A stretch of DNA of 64,000 bases from Sapientia aquatica. GTDB lineage: Bacteria; Pseudomonadota; Gammaproteobacteria; Burkholderiales; Burkholderiaceae_D. Position numbers and translations under genes: made by a program. Of this stretch, positions 1 to 9,972 are shown one piece after another (the stretch's first letter is position 1; each line of letters opens with the position of its first letter). The notes under the pieces were generated by a model that was given only the letters and a program-made list of their open reading frames with translations, ran no database searches and was not told the origin of the DNA. The stretch lies in NCBI RefSeq assembly GCF_004358105.1, contig NZ_SMYL01000005.1:62001-126000 (forward strand), written 5' to 3'.

Positions 1-123
1 GACGATGAAAACTGGATGAAGCACACTTTGTGGTATTCCGAAGGGAATCGCTTGGAATACAAACCAGTTCAAACTAAGCCGTTGACTGTGGATACATTCA
101 AACCAAAACCACGTACATTTTAA
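1..123 (+). CDS. sdhA: Succinate dehydrogenase flavoprotein subunit, C-terminal end (partial)
   Basis: Open from the first base and ends in TAA at 121-123. The 40 visible residues (start DDENWMKHTLWY, end KPKPRTF) match the extreme C-terminus of SdhA, the FAD-carrying catalytic subunit of complex II that oxidises succinate to fumarate. The 22-nt gap to sdhB fits the usual sdhCDAB operon order. Only the tail is visible, so the FAD-binding and catalytic residues cannot be judged. Confidence 0.9.
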   Translation, partial: DDENWMKHTLWYSEGNRLEYKPVQTKPLTVDTFKPKPRTF

Positions 124-145
124 AAAGAACACCAAAAGGTAGAAC

Positions 146-856
146 ATGGCACGTACTTTAAAATTTCAAATTTACCGCTACGATCCTGATAAGGATGCGA
201 AGCCGTACATGCAAGACTTAACTGTTGAGTTACAAGACACCGATAAGATGTTGCTCGATGCATTGCAACGTATCAAAGCGGATGTTGATGATTCCTTGTC
301 ATTGCGTCGTTCATGCCGTGAAGGTGTGTGCGGTTCGGATGCGATGAATATTAACGGCAAAAACGGTTTGGCTTGCACCACTAACCTCAATGAGTTGACC
401 CAACCTATCGTGTTGCGTCCATTGCCTGGCTTGCCTGTGATTCGCGATTTGATCGTGGACATGACGCAATTCTTCAAGCAATACAACTCAATCAAGCCAT
501 TCTTGATTAACGATTCGATCCCACCGGAGAAAGAGCGTTTGCAGTCTCCTGAAGAGCGCGAAGAGTTGGACGGTTTGTACGAATGTATTTTATGCGCCTG
601 CTGCTCAACATCCTGCCCATCTTTCTGGTGGAATCCGGATAAATTCGTTGGCCCAGCTGGTTTGTTGCAAGCCTATCGTTTCATCGCCGATTCTCGCGAC
701 GAAGCAACGGGCGAGCGTTTGGATAATTTAGAAGATCCATATCGTTTATTCCGCTGCCATACGATTATGAATTGCGTTGATGTTTGCCCTAAAGGTCTCA
801 ATCCAACGAAGGCAATTGGTAAGATTAAAGAGTTAATGGTACGTCGCGCCGTGTAA
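146..856 (+). CDS. sdhB: Succinate dehydrogenase iron-sulfur subunit
   Basis: 236 aa, the usual SdhB length. It carries electrons from the SdhA flavin to quinone on the cytoplasmic face of the inner membrane. The N-terminal ferredoxin-like domain has the 2Fe-2S ligands C57, C62 and C77, with Asp in the CGSD position often seen in this family. The C-terminal half has the [11 protein letters not shown] cluster motif and a later [14 protein letters not shown] motif, giving the 4Fe-4S and 3Fe-4S ligands. AAGGT sits just upstream of the ATG. It follows sdhA directly and is followed by a hairpin and then the assembly factor sdhE. Confidence 0.97.
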   Translation: MARTLKFQIYRYDPDKDAKPYMQDLTVELQDTDKMLLDALQRIKADVDDSLSLRRSCREGVCGSDAMNINGKNGLACTTNLNELTQPIVLRPLPGLPVIRDLIVDMTQFFKQYNSIKPFLINDSIPPEKERLQSPEEREELDGLYECILCACCSTSCPSFWWNPDKFVGPAGLLQAYRFIADSRDEATGERLDNLEDPYRLFRCHTIMNCVDVCPKGLNPTKAIGKIKELMVRRAV

Positions 857-898
857 TAGCGTTAGTACCGATTTGTAGTATGTGCAGTAATAGTAATG

Positions 899-933
899 AA
901 TGAGCGGTGGCGCGTTAGGTGATGCCGCTCATT
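899..933 (+). terminator. Hairpin after sdhB
   Basis: Perfect 9-bp inverted repeat (AATGAGCGG at 899-907, CCGCTCATT at 925-933) with a 17-nt loop, followed by a weakly T-rich TATTCG. It lies 43 nt after the sdhB stop. It is probably a weak intrinsic terminator or an mRNA 3'-end stabiliser, because sdhE and gltA continue in the same direction. Confidence 0.45.
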
Positions 934-996
934 TATTCGATGCGCTCGTTGAGGTCAATGTAGAGACTTTTTGACCTGCATCAAATAAGGAATTGT

Positions 997-1278
997 ATGT
1001 CTACCGCTAATGTAATCAACCATCAGCTCGATCCAGTCAAGCGCGCTCGTTTGCGCTGGCGTGCGCGTCGAGGATTGTTGGAAAACGATTTGATTTTGAC
1101 CCGATTTCTTGACGCCCATGAGGAAACATTAACCGACGATGAAGTCGATGCATTTACCAAACTCATGGAATTGTCCGATAACGATTTAATGAGCCTAATG
1201 CTGGAACGCACCGAGCCTACCGGTGAATTAGATATGCCCTCTGTTCACGCCCTGATGCAGCGCTTGCGGGTCGCCTGA
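997..1278 (+). CDS. sdhE: FAD assembly factor SdhE
   Basis: 93 aa small helical protein of the SdhE/YgfY (Sdh5) family, which promotes covalent attachment of FAD to SdhA. The diagnostic surface motif RARRGLLENDLIL (about residues 22-34, containing the conserved RGxxE) is intact. The ATG is preceded by AAGGAATTGT, an acceptable ribosome site. Its position between sdhB and gltA is typical of Burkholderiales and supports the family call. Confidence 0.93.
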   Translation: MSTANVINHQLDPVKRARLRWRARRGLLENDLILTRFLDAHEETLTDDEVDAFTKLMELSDNDLMSLMLERTEPTGELDMPSVHALMQRLRVA

Positions 1279-1338
1279 ACAAATCTTATTTTTTTGAACC
1301 ATTCGATTAACGACTCACCCCTCAAAGAAGGAAGAGCC

Positions 1339-2640
1339 ATGACTAACTCAGAAGTTAAAGCTACCCTATCATTTTCCGACGGTTCTACACCATTGGAATT
1401 GCCTATTTATAAAGGTACAGTTGGACCTGACGTAATTGACATTCGTAAGCTGTACGGCGCGACCGGCATGTTTACGTATGACCCAGGTTTTATGTCCACT
1501 GCCTCATGCAATTCAGCGATCACTTATATTGATGGCGACAAAGGTGAGTTGTTGTATCGCGGTTACCCGATTGAACAATTGGCGGCCAAAGGCGACTTCC
1601 TCGAATCCTGCTACTTGTTATTGAATGGCGAATTGCCAAATCAAGCGCAAAAAGATGAATTTGTGTACACAGTTTCGCGTCACACAATGGTTCATGAGCA
1701 AATGCAATTCTTCTTCCGCGGCTTCCGCCGTGATGCGCATCCGATGTCGGTATTGGTGGGAACAGTCGGTGCCTTAGCATCGTTCTACCACGATTCATTG
1801 GATATCAACGACCCACGTCACCGCGAAGTGTCCGCAATTCGCTTGATCGCGAAAATGCCAACATTGGTGGCAATGGCATATAAATACTCGATCGGACAAC
1901 CATTTGTTTATCCAAAAAATGAATTGTCCTTCAGCGCTAACTTCATGCACATGATGTTCTCGACTCCGTGCGAAGAATACAAAGTCAACGACGTGTTAGT
2001 GCGCGCCTTAGACCGTATTTTGATTTTGCACGCAGATCACGAGCAAAATGCATCGACGTCAACTGTCCGTTTGGCGGGTTCGTCAGGTGCGAATCCGTTC
2101 GCATGTATCGCTGCTGGTATTGCGTGTTTGTGGGGTCCAGCACACGGCGGCGCTAATGAAGCGGCATTATCGATGTTGGAAGAAATCGGTAGCGTCGATA
2201 ATATTCCTGAGTTCATTCGTCAAGTTAAAGATAAAAACTCCGGCGTGAAATTGATGGGCTTTGGTCATCGTGTGTACAAAAACTACGATCCACGCGCTAA
2301 ATTAATGCGTGAAACTTGCTACGAAGTGTTGGCTGAACTCGGTTTGGAAAACGATCCATTGTTTAAATTGGCAATGGCATTAGAAAAAATCGCGTTGGAA
2401 GACGAATACTTCGTAACCCGTAAGCTGTATCCAAACGTCGATTTCTACTCCGGTATCGTTCAACGCGCTTTAGGTATTCCAACCGCCTTGTTCACTGGTA
2501 TCTTTGCAATGGCGCGTACCATTGGATGGGTCGCACAGTGGAAAGAGATGATTTCAGACCCTGAGCAAAAAATTGGCCGCCCACGTCAATTGTTTATCGG
2601 TGAGAAAACACGTACCGTTAAACCGATTGAACAGCGTTAA
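1339..2640 (+). CDS. gltA: Citrate synthase (type II)
   Basis: Condenses acetyl-CoA and oxaloacetate to citrate. The start at 1339 (MTNSEVK, 433 aa) is preferred over an in-frame ATG at 1294 because GGAAGAG lies directly upstream and the length then matches hexameric type II citrate synthases of about 430 aa. Catalytic features are visible: the [10 protein letters not shown] histidine, the [14 protein letters not shown] histidine and the [10 protein letters not shown] aspartate. The long N-terminal domain before the catalytic core is the type II, NADH-regulated form. A strong terminator follows at 2672. Confidence 0.96.
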   Translation: MTNSEVKATLSFSDGSTPLELPIYKGTVGPDVIDIRKLYGATGMFTYDPGFMSTASCNSAITYIDGDKGELLYRGYPIEQLAAKGDFLESCYLLLNGELPNQAQKDEFVYTVSRHTMVHEQMQFFFRGFRRDAHPMSVLVGTVGALASFYHDSLDINDPRHREVSAIRLIAKMPTLVAMAYKYSIGQPFVYPKNELSFSANFMHMMFSTPCEEYKVNDVLVRALDRILILHADHEQNASTSTVRLAGSSGANPFACIAAGIACLWGPAHGGANEAALSMLEEIGSVDNIPEFIRQVKDKNSGVKLMGFGHRVYKNYDPRAKLMRETCYEVLAELGLENDPLFKLAMALEKIALEDEYFVTRKLYPNVDFYSGIVQRALGIPTALFTGIFAMARTIGWVAQWKEMISDPEQKIGRPRQLFIGEKTRTVKPIEQR

Positions 2641-2671
2641 TAGTAAATTGGCATTGTTTTCGTAGTTTTAT

Positions 2672-2701
2672 AAAAAGCGAGTTCTTCGGACTCGCTTTTT
2701 T
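2672..2701 (+). terminator. Rho-independent terminator after gltA
   Basis: An 11-bp stem (AAAAAGCGAGT at 2672-2682, ACTCGCTTTTT at 2690-2700) encloses a 7-nt TCTTCGG loop and ends in a T-run. It lies 31 nt past the gltA stop. It separates the sdh-gltA transcript from the sucA unit. Confidence 0.85.
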
Positions 2702-2722
2702 GATTTGAAACTGTGCTATGCT

Positions 2723-2750
2723 TTGACCCTTAGAATTTTGGAACTAAATA
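2723..2750 (+). promoter_or_regulatory. Candidate promoter for sucA
   Basis: TTGACC at 2723-2728 and TAAATA at 2745-2750 with 16-nt spacing resemble a sigma-70 promoter. They are placed just after the gltA terminator and about 190 nt upstream of sucA, so the transcript would include the structured leader. The match is imperfect and rests on sequence only. Confidence 0.3.
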
Positions 2751-2830
2751 GAATTTATTTGTATTAGAGTGCTGCGTAGTCTAAGTTGATTTAGGTAGTA
2801 CTTTAACGATTTAAAGACTAGTATTCCTCA

Positions 2831-2930
2831 AGCCCTTCCCCACAACTTGATGTGCAATCCGCTAACCGGTCAGGCCGTGTCGCGGAAGGTTAGATTAACC
2901 CGCTAATCTCGCGAAACGCGAAGAAAGGTG
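2831..2930 (+). ncRNA. Structured sucA leader, candidate sucA RNA motif
   Basis: The 100 nt ahead of sucA hold several mutually arranged helices: CCTTCC 2834-2839 with GGAAGG 2884-2889; the competing pair CTAACC 2862-2867 with GGTTAG 2888-2893; hairpin GATTA 2893-2897/TAATC 2904-2908; and hairpin TCGCG 2909-2913/CGCGA 2917-2921 ending beside the ribosome site AAAGGTG at 2924-2930. A conserved cis-regulatory element called the sucA RNA motif is known at exactly this place in Burkholderiales. I infer identity from position and foldability, not from a covariance-model match. Confidence 0.5.
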
Positions 2931-2936
2931 AGCAAG

Positions 2937-5792
2937 ATGATGCAAGAATTTAATGCCAACTCATATTTGTTTGGCGGCAATGCCCCCTACGTAGAAGAAC
3001 TCTACGAGGCGTACCTCAATAATCCGGGTTCCGTTCCGGAAAACTGGCGCTCCTATTTTGATGCTGTGCAAAATGTACCGGCCGTGGATGGTTCATCCAA
3101 GCCTGACGTTGCGCATGCTCCAGTTATTGCTTCCTTTGCAGAACGTGCGAAAAGTGGTCCTATTCGTGTTGTGTCGGCTTCTGCTGATGCGGAAATGGGT
3201 CGCAAACGTACCGCTGTTCAGCAAATTATTGCTGCCTACCGTTTCTTGGGTACCCATTGGGCGAACTTAGATCCGCTGCAACGCCAAGAACGTCCTTTGA
3301 TTCCTGAGTTGGATCCTGCATCTTACGGTCTCACTGATGCTGATATGGATATTAAATTCAATATCAGCAACACTTACTTCGGACCAGAAACATCGTCGCT
3401 GCGCGACTTGATGAATTCCCTACGTGATACCTATTGCCGTTCTATCGGTGCAGAGTTCATGTACATCAGCAATCCGATCGAAAAGCGTTGGTTGCAACAA
3501 AAACTCGAATCAATCCGCTCAACACCTAACTTTACTGCTGAGAAGAAAAAACACATTCTCGAACGCTTAACAGCGGCAGAAGGTTTAGAGCGCTATTTAC
3601 ATACACGTTATGTTGGTCAAAAGCGTTTCTCGCTCGAAGGCGGTGAAAGCTTTATCGCTTCGATGGATGAAGCAATCCAACGCGCTGGCGAATTCGGCGT
3701 GCAAGAAATCGTTATCGGTATGGCGCATCGTGGCCGTTTGAACGTATTGGTGAATACTTTGGGCAAAATGCCACAAGAGTTATTCGCTGAGTTTGAAGGT
3801 AAGCACGGTGATGATTTGCCAGCTGGCGACGTTAAATACCATCAAGGTTTCTCGTCCGATATTTCGACCCCAGGCGGCCCAATCCACCTGTCCTTAGCAT
3901 TCAACCCATCGCATCTCGAAATCGTTAACCCAGTGGTTGAAGGTTCGGTTCGCGCGCGTATTGAGCGTCGTGGCGATGGCGGAAGCGCGCAAGTGTTACC
4001 AATCTTGGTACATGGTGACGCGGCGTTTGCAGGGCAGGGCGTTGTGATGGAAACCTTGAACTTGGCGCAAACTCGCGGCTACGGTACTGGCGGTACATTG
4101 CATATCGTGATTAACAATCAAATCGGTTTCACGACTTCCGATCCGCGCGATTCACGTTCGACGTTGTATTGCTCAGACGTTGTTAAGATGATCGAAGCGC
4201 CAGTTCTGCACATTAATGCCGATGATCCTGAAGCCGTTGTTTTGGCAACGCAAATCGCGATTGATTATCGTCGTGAATTCAAAAAAGACATCGTGCTCGA
4301 CATCATTTGCTACCGCAAACTCGGTCACAATGAGCAAGATACACCGGCATTAACTCAGCCATTGATGTACAAGAAGATCGGCCAACATCCAGGCACACGT
4401 AAGTTGTATGCCGATAAGTTGGTTACCCAAGGCACGATTCCTGCCACCGGCGGTGATGACATGGTCAAGGAATACCGCGCTGCGATGGATGCGGGTAAAT
4501 TGGCGCACGATCCAGTTATCACTAACTTCAAAAACAAGTTTGCCGTTGATTGGATTCCATTCTTAAATCGTAAATGGACCGATGCAGCCGATACGGCTGT
4601 GCCAATGACGGAATTAAAACGTTTAGCACAACGCATCACGACAATTCCAGAAACCTTCAAACCACATAGCTTGGTTGAAAAAGTATTGGCCGATCGCGCT
4701 GCAATGGGTCGCGGAGAAATCAACCTCGACTGGGGTATGGGCGAACATTTATCATTTGCTTCGTTGGTCGCTTCAGGCTACGCCGTGCGTATTACTGGTC
4801 AAGATGCTGGTCGCGGTACCTTTGTTCATCGCCACGCGGTATTGCACGATCAAAACCGTGAGCGTTGGGATTCAGGCACGTATGTTCCGCTGCAAAACGT
4901 CTCCGAAGGTCAAGCACCGTTCCGCGTCATCGATTCCGTGTTGTCGGAAGAAGCGGTACTCGGTTTTGAATACGGTTACTCCTCCGCAGAACCAAACGCG
5001 TTGACGATTTGGGAAGCCCAGTTTGGTGACTTCGTCAATGGCGCGCAAGTTGTTATCGACCAATTCATTAGCTCAGGCGAAGTGAAATGGGGTCGCGCAT
5101 CTGGTCTGACCATGATGCTGCCGCACGGTTACGAAGGCCAAGGCCCAGAGCATTCATCGGCTCGTCCAGAACGCTTCTTGCAACTGTGTGCTGACAACAA
5201 TATGCAAGTGGTTCAGCCAACAACGGCAGCACAAATTTTCCATTTGTTGCGTCGTCAAATGATTCGTCCGTTTAGAAAGCCATTGGTTATCCTGACGCCA
5301 AAATCTTTGCTGCGTAATAAAGATGCCGGTTCACCGCTGACTGATTTAGCTAAAGGCGGCTTCCATACCGTGATTGGCGAAGTGGATGACAAGATTGATC
5401 CGAAGAAAGTCAAACGTATCATCGCTTGCTCAGGAAAAATCTACTACGACTTAGTCAATGCTCGTAAAGAACGCGCACAAACTGATGTGGCCATTATTCG
5501 TATCGAACAGTTGTATCCGTTCCCACATAAGAGCTTCTCGGCTGAATTGAAAAAATTCCCTAACTTCACAGAATTAATGTGGACGCAAGACGAGCCTCAA
5601 AACCAAGGTGCTTGGTTCCAAATCCAGCACAACATTTTTGAATCGTTGGAAGAAGGTCAGAAGTTGGCGTATGCAGGTCGCCCAGCTAGCGCATCACCGG
5701 CTGTTGGTTACTACGATAAGCACTACGCGCAGTTGAAAGCGCTCATTGATACAGCATTTAGCAAGGTTAAAGGTTTTGTCCTAACCAGATAA
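2937..5792 (+). CDS. sucA: 2-oxoglutarate dehydrogenase E1 component
   Basis: Thiamine-diphosphate E1 subunit that decarboxylates 2-oxoglutarate in the TCA-cycle dehydrogenase complex. About 951 aa, normal for the single-chain bacterial E1o. The N-terminal FGGNAPYVEELYEAYL segment is the E2-binding arm; the core has GMAHRGRLNVLVNTLGK and a C-terminal transketolase-like half with HGYEGQGPEHSSARPERFLQ. The frame is open from a GTG at 2928, but AAAGGTG at 2924-2930 is the ribosome site, which places the start at ATG 2937 (or 2940). The leader is probably regulatory. Confidence 0.95.
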   Translation: MMQEFNANSYLFGGNAPYVEELYEAYLNNPGSVPENWRSYFDAVQNVPAVDGSSKPDVAHAPVIASFAERAKSGPIRVVSASADAEMGRKRTAVQQIIAAYRFLGTHWANLDPLQRQERPLIPELDPASYGLTDADMDIKFNISNTYFGPETSSLRDLMNSLRDTYCRSIGAEFMYISNPIEKRWLQQKLESIRSTPNFTAEKKKHILERLTAAEGLERYLHTRYVGQKRFSLEGGESFIASMDEAIQRAGEFGVQEIVIGMAHRGRLNVLVNTLGKMPQELFAEFEGKHGDDLPAGDVKYHQGFSSDISTPGGPIHLSLAFNPSHLEIVNPVVEGSVRARIERRGDGGSAQVLPILVHGDAAFAGQGVVMETLNLAQTRGYGTGGTLHIVINNQIGFTTSDPRDSRSTLYCSDVVKMIEAPVLHINADDPEAVVLATQIAIDYRREFKKDIVLDIICYRKLGHNEQDTPALTQPLMYKKIGQHPGTRKLYADKLVTQGTIPATGGDDMVKEYRAAMDAGKLAHDPVITNFKNKFAVDWIPFLNRKWTDAADTAVPMTELKRLAQRITTIPETFKPHSLVEKVLADRAAMGRGEINLDWGMGEHLSFASLVASGYAVRITGQDAGRGTFVHRHAVLHDQNRERWDSGTYVPLQNVSEGQAPFRVIDSVLSEEAVLGFEYGYSSAEPNALTIWEAQFGDFVNGAQVVIDQFISSGEVKWGRASGLTMMLPHGYEGQGPEHSSARPERFLQLCADNNMQVVQPTTAAQIFHLLRRQMIRPFRKPLVILTPKSLLRNKDAGSPLTDLAKGGFHTVIGEVDDKIDPKKVKRIIACSGKIYYDLVNARKERAQTDVAIIRIEQLYPFPHKSFSAELKKFPNFTELMWTQDEPQNQGAWFQIQHNIFESLEEGQKLAYAGRPASASPAVGYYDKHYAQLKALIDTAFSKVKGFVLTR

Positions 5793-5801
5793 TGGCGAAA
5801 G

Positions 5802-5832
5802 TTGGGCTGTCGGCATTGCGCCTGCAGCCCAA
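5802..5832 (+). repeat. Hairpin between sucA and sucB
   Basis: Inverted repeat TTGGGCTG (5802-5809) and CAGCCCAA (5825-5832), loop 15 nt, just after the sucA stop and without a T-run. It probably acts in transcript processing or stability rather than termination, since sucB follows within 70 nt. Confidence 0.4.
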
Positions 5833-5902
5833 TTTGCACAATTTACATCGTACGCACGCTACAAAATTGGTTAGTGCGACAAACTAGATTACGGAGAATT
5901 TT

Positions 5903-7162
5903 ATGGCAATCGTTGAAGTTACAGTTCCTCAACTATCAGAATCAGTGGCCGAAGCAACCTTGTTGCAGTGGCATAAAGATGTCGGCGCATCCGTTGCGCG
6001 TGACGAAAATTTGATCGACGTTGAGACCGATAAAGTCGTGTTGGAATTACCAGCACCGCAAGCAGGTGTGATTACCCAAATCATCCGACCAAACGGCAGT
6101 ACCGTTGTGGCTGGTGAAGTGATCGCTTTGATCGATACCGAAGCAACTGCATCAGCAGGCGCAGCGCCAGCGCCAGCGGCTGCAGCATCAGCGCCAGCAG
6201 CGTCAGCTCCAGCAGCAGTGAGCGCGCCGGCAAGTGCATCCAAAGCGGATGTGGCGATGCCAGCAGCAGCTAAAATTTTAGCTGAAAACAATTTGTCCGC
6301 TGGTCAGGTTGCTGGCACAGGTAAAGACGGTCGCGTTACTAAAGGCGACGCATTAGCCGCTGTTGCTGCGCCTAAAGCGCCAGCAGTTGCACCGTTAGCC
6401 GCAGCGCCTGCAAAAGCGGCGTTGGCACAAGTGGCTGCGCCAGCCGGCGCCGATTTGGGTGATCGCCCTGAAGAACGCGTACCAATGAGCCGTTTGCGCG
6501 CTCGTATTGCGGAACGTTTAGTGCAATCGCAATCCACTAACGCCATCTTGACGACGTTCAATGAAGTCAATATGCAGCCAGTGCTGGATTTGCGTAACAA
6601 GTACAAAGACAAGTTTGAAAAAGAACACGGCGTTAAATTGGGCTTCATGTCCTTCTTCGTCAAAGCCGCTGTCGCCGCGTTGAAAAAATACCCAATCATC
6701 AATGCCTCAGTTGATGGCAACGACATCGTTTATCATGGCTATTTTGATATCGGTATCGCGGTTGGTTCGCCACGTGGTTTAGTGGTACCAATTTTGCGCA
6801 ACGCCGATCAAATGTCGATCGCTGATATTGAAAAGAAAATTGGTGAATTCGGTGTGAAAGCTAAAGAAGGTAAATTAACGTTAGATGATTTAACTGGCGG
6901 TACTTTCTCGATCTCAAACGGTGGTACTTTTGGTTCGATGTTATCAACGCCAATTATCAATCCACCACAATCGGCAATCTTGGGTGTGCACGCCACCAAA
7001 GACCGCGCTGTGGTTGAAAATGGTCAAATCGTGATTCGCCCAATGAACTACTTAGCGATGTCCTACGATCACCGTATCATCGACGGCCGCGAAGCCGTAT
7101 TGGGTTTAGTGGCAATGAAAGAAGCGTTAGAAGATCCAGCACGTTTGTTATTGGATCTGTAA
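5903..7162 (+). CDS. sucB: 2-oxoglutarate dehydrogenase E2 component (dihydrolipoyl succinyltransferase)
   Basis: 419 aa core of the complex; transfers the succinyl group to CoA. Residues about 1-77 are a lipoyl domain with the modified lysine in [12 protein letters not shown]. Next come an Ala/Pro-rich flexible linker, a peripheral E3-binding domain ([27 protein letters not shown] region), a second Ala/Pro linker, and a C-terminal acyltransferase domain with the catalytic [13 protein letters not shown] motif. The single lipoyl domain matches E2o rather than E2p. ACGGAGAA precedes the ATG. It lies between E1 and E3 genes. Confidence 0.96.
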   Translation: MAIVEVTVPQLSESVAEATLLQWHKDVGASVARDENLIDVETDKVVLELPAPQAGVITQIIRPNGSTVVAGEVIALIDTEATASAGAAPAPAAAASAPAASAPAAVSAPASASKADVAMPAAAKILAENNLSAGQVAGTGKDGRVTKGDALAAVAAPKAPAVAPLAAAPAKAALAQVAAPAGADLGDRPEERVPMSRLRARIAERLVQSQSTNAILTTFNEVNMQPVLDLRNKYKDKFEKEHGVKLGFMSFFVKAAVAALKKYPIINASVDGNDIVYHGYFDIGIAVGSPRGLVVPILRNADQMSIADIEKKIGEFGVKAKEGKLTLDDLTGGTFSISNGGTFGSMLSTPIINPPQSAILGVHATKDRAVVENGQIVIRPMNYLAMSYDHRIIDGREAVLGLVAMKEALEDPARLLLDL

Positions 7163-7178
7163 TCTAAACTCCATGAGC

Positions 7179-7223
7179 GCAGCGCATGTTTTGATGTCAC
7201 CCATCAAACGGCGCTGCCTTTTT
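7179..7223 (+). terminator. Terminator-like hairpin after sucB
   Basis: Outer stem GCAGCGC (7179-7185) with GCGCTGC (7211-7217), extended by an inner TGATG/CATCA stem with one bulge, followed by CTTTTT. It lies 17 nt after sucB. It may attenuate rather than abolish read-through into lpdA. Confidence 0.6.
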
Positions 7224-7305
7224 AGTTTTAGGCATTGAAATTTTTAAGCATTTAAGAGCGTTTGCACAACGAACGCACACTTAAAATCAACTAAGAGAAT
7301 TCGCT

Positions 7306-8727
7306 ATGAGTAAACAATTTGATGTGGTCGTCATTGGTGGCGGTCCTGGCGGTTATATCGCCGCAATTCGCGCAGCGCAACTGGGTTTTTCGGTTGCCTG
7401 TATCGATGAATGGAAAAATGAAAAAGGCGGTCCAGCCCCCGGTGGCACTTGCACCAACGTGGGTTGCATTCCATCAAAAGCATTGCTGCAATCGTCCGAG
7501 CACTATGAGCACGCAGGTCACGCTTTTGCTGAACACGGTATTCAAGTATCTGGTTTAAAACTCGACTTGGCGCAAATGAAAAAGCGCAAAGATACGATTG
7601 TTAAACAAAATAACGACGGCATTTTGTATTTGTTCAAAAAGAATAAAGTGACTTTCTTCCACGGTCGCGGCGCGTTTGTTAGCGCGAAAGACGGCGTGTA
7701 TGAAATCAGCGTAACAGATGCCGACAACGTCACGGCAAAGCACGTCGTCATCGCCACCGGCTCCAATGCGCGCGCATTGCCTGGCACACCGTTTGATGAA
7801 GAACTGATTTTGTCCAATACCGGCGCGTTAGACATCAATGCCGTACCAAAGAAATTGGGCGTGATCGGCGCTGGCGTGATTGGCTTGGAAATGGGTAGCG
7901 TGTGGCGTCGTTTGGGTTCTGAAGTCACCGTGTTGGAAGCATTGCCAACCTTCTTGGGCGCAGTCGATGAACAGATCGCTAAAGAAGCGCACAAACTCAT
8001 GTCGAAACAAGGTTTGGCGATTAACTTAGGCGTGAAGATCGGCAAGATCACTACCGCTAAAAAAGGCGTTACCGTTGAATACGCCGACGCAGCCGGCGCA
8101 GAACATAAAGCCGAATTCGATAAGTTAATCATCTCGATTGGCCGCACACCAAACACCATCGGATTAAATACCGAAGCAGTTGGCTTGCAATTGGATGAGC
8201 GCGGTTTCGTCGCGGTGGATGGCGATTGCAAAACCAATTTACCTAACGTTTGGGCGGTTGGTGACGTGGTTCGCGGTCCAATGTTGGCGCATAAAGCCGA
8301 AGAAGAGGGCGTTGCAGTTGCTGAGCGTATCGCAGGTCAACACGGTCACGTGAACTTCAACACGATTCCTTGGGTAATTTACACTTCCCCAGAAATCGCT
8401 TGGGTTGGCCGCACCGAACAGCAATTAAAAGCCGATGGCGTGGCGTACAAAGCCGGTACTTTCCCATTCTTGGCTAACGGTCGTGCTCGTGCTCTGGGCG
8501 ACACCAACGGTATGGTGAAGTTTTTAGCTGATGCGGTGACCGATGAAATCTTAGGCGTACACATCATCGGCCCAGTAGCATCCGAGTTGATTGCGGAAGC
8601 CGTTGTTGCGATGGAATTCAAAGCATCGGCCGAAGATATCGCTCGTATTTGTCACGCGCATCCGTCCTTGTCAGAAGCCACCAAAGAAGCTGCATTAGCA
8701 GTCGATAAACGCGCTCTGAATTTCTAA
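7306..8727 (+). CDS. lpdA: Dihydrolipoyl dehydrogenase (E3)
   Basis: 473 aa FAD/NAD disulfide oxidoreductase that reoxidises the dihydrolipoyl group of E2 using NAD. The N-terminal FAD Rossmann motif is [20 protein letters not shown]; the redox-active pair is in [13 protein letters not shown] (about residues 45-57); a second NAD Rossmann motif is [13 protein letters not shown]; the C-terminal dimer domain carries the catalytic HAHPSLSEA histidine. GAGAATTCGCT precedes the ATG. Being third after sucA-sucB makes it the E3 of the 2-oxoglutarate complex, possibly shared with other complexes. Confidence 0.96.
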   Translation: MSKQFDVVVIGGGPGGYIAAIRAAQLGFSVACIDEWKNEKGGPAPGGTCTNVGCIPSKALLQSSEHYEHAGHAFAEHGIQVSGLKLDLAQMKKRKDTIVKQNNDGILYLFKKNKVTFFHGRGAFVSAKDGVYEISVTDADNVTAKHVVIATGSNARALPGTPFDEELILSNTGALDINAVPKKLGVIGAGVIGLEMGSVWRRLGSEVTVLEALPTFLGAVDEQIAKEAHKLMSKQGLAINLGVKIGKITTAKKGVTVEYADAAGAEHKAEFDKLIISIGRTPNTIGLNTEAVGLQLDERGFVAVDGDCKTNLPNVWAVGDVVRGPMLAHKAEEEGVAVAERIAGQHGHVNFNTIPWVIYTSPEIAWVGRTEQQLKADGVAYKAGTFPFLANGRARALGDTNGMVKFLADAVTDEILGVHIIGPVASELIAEAVVAMEFKASAEDIARICHAHPSLSEATKEAALAVDKRALNF

Positions 8728-8737
8728 TTTGACTGGT

Positions 8738-8806
8738 TGGGCTAAGGATCAATTAGCCCACCTTGCTCAACGCATTACAGGGCTAAATTGCGGCTGATTT
8801 AGCCCT
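8738..8806 (+). repeat. Tandem GGGCTAA hairpins after lpdA
   Basis: Two successive perfect hairpins share the same stem core: TGGGCTAA 8738-8745/TTAGCCCA 8753-8760, and AGGGCTAAAT 8779-8788/ATTTAGCCCT 8797-8806. Neither has a T-run. They lie 10 and 51 nt past the lpdA stop and probably mark the 3' end of the suc-lpd transcript or bind a factor. Confidence 0.55.
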
Positions 8807-8874
8807 AGTTATTAGCTAATGATTGAGCCGATAATCCATCAGCTCAAGCTACTTAGCGACATTGTGGATTGCCT

Positions 8875-9972
8875 ATGAATGTAGTGGAGTTCTACCAGCA
8901 CGCGCTCGACGAGCGTGGTTTTACCGCCGATGACGCACAGTTTCGCGCGGTAGAGCGGCTGCAAGCGGCCTTTGATGAATGGGTCGCTTATAAAAGTCGT
9001 CGCACCAACAAACTAATGCGTCTGATTAATCCACCTGAAGTGCCACGCGGCGTGTATATGTGGGGCGGGGTTGGACGCGGTAAATCTTTTTTGATGGATA
9101 GCTTTTACAGCGTCGTGCCGATTCAACGCAAAACTCGGATTCATTTTCACGAATTTATGCGCGGGATACACCAGCAGCTCGATGAACTCAAGGGCGTTGC
9201 CAATCCACTCGACATCGTGGCGCAAAAAGTCGCCAAAAAATACCGTCTGATTTGTTTCGATGAGTTTCATATCTCTGACGTGGCCGACGCCATGATCATG
9301 TACAACTTGCTGTCGGCCTTATTTGCCAACGGCGTGTCGTTCATCATGACATCCAATTATCAGCCCGACACTTTGTACCCCGATGGACTGCATCGTGACC
9401 GTTTGCTGCCAACGATTAAATTGCTCAAAGAGCGCTTGGACGTGATGAATGTCGATTCGGGCAACGATTACCGCAAACGCAGTTTGGAGCAAGCGCAAGT
9501 CTATTTGACGCCGTTAAATGCGAACACAGCGGCGGCGCTGCGCAAAACCTACACCAGCATTGCAGAAACAGCCGACCAAGAACCGGTGCTACGCATTGAG
9601 TCGCGCGAAATCCGCGCACTGCGTCGTGCTGGCAGCATTATTTGGTTTGATTTCGCCACGCTCTGTGGAGGACCCCGTTCACAAAACGATTACCTAGAAA
9701 TTGCCAGCCAATTCCATACCGTGATATTGTCTGACATCCCTCGTATGTCGGCCTCCATGTCGTCCGAAGCGCGCCGCTTTACCTGGTTAATTGACGTGTT
9801 TTATGATCATAAAATTAAGCTTTTTATGTCGGCCCAAGTGCCGGCTGAAGAGCTGTACACCGAAGGCACTTTATCCAATGAATTTCACCGCACCGTTTCG
9901 CGCATTATTGAAATGCAATCGCAAGACTACTTGGACACCCAATCCAGAGATGCTGCGGATGAACTGGTTTAA
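8875..9972 (+). CDS. zapE: Cell division ATPase ZapE (AFG1/LACE1 family)
   Basis: 365 aa P-loop ATPase of the AFG1 family, in bacteria known as ZapE, which associates with the Z-ring during constriction. Walker A is GGVGRGKSFLMD, Walker B is LICFDEFHISD, and SFIMTSNYQPDTLY follows as sensor region. The start is set at ATG 8875 (MNVVEFYQ) rather than an in-frame TTG at 8869. No good Shine-Dalgarno is visible. The location downstream of lpdA is common in Burkholderiales. Confidence 0.92.
   Translation: MNVVEFYQHALDERGFTADDAQFRAVERLQAAFDEWVAYKSRRTNKLMRLINPPEVPRGVYMWGGVGRGKSFLMDSFYSVVPIQRKTRIHFHEFMRGIHQQLDELKGVANPLDIVAQKVAKKYRLICFDEFHISDVADAMIMYNLLSALFANGVSFIMTSNYQPDTLYPDGLHRDRLLPTIKLLKERLDVMNVDSGNDYRKRSLEQAQVYLTPLNANTAAALRKTYTSIAETADQEPVLRIESREIRALRRAGSIIWFDFATLCGGPRSQNDYLEIASQFHTVILSDIPRMSASMSSEARRFTWLIDVFYDHKIKLFMSAQVPAEELYTEGTLSNEFHRTVSRIIEMQSQDYLDTQSRDAADELV

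Noticed and set aside
7542-8237. 231-codon minus-strand frame inside lpdA
   Set aside because: Shadow of the conserved lpdA coding frame; composition (many Ser, Thr, Pro, Ala) typical of antisense to a gene of this codon use.
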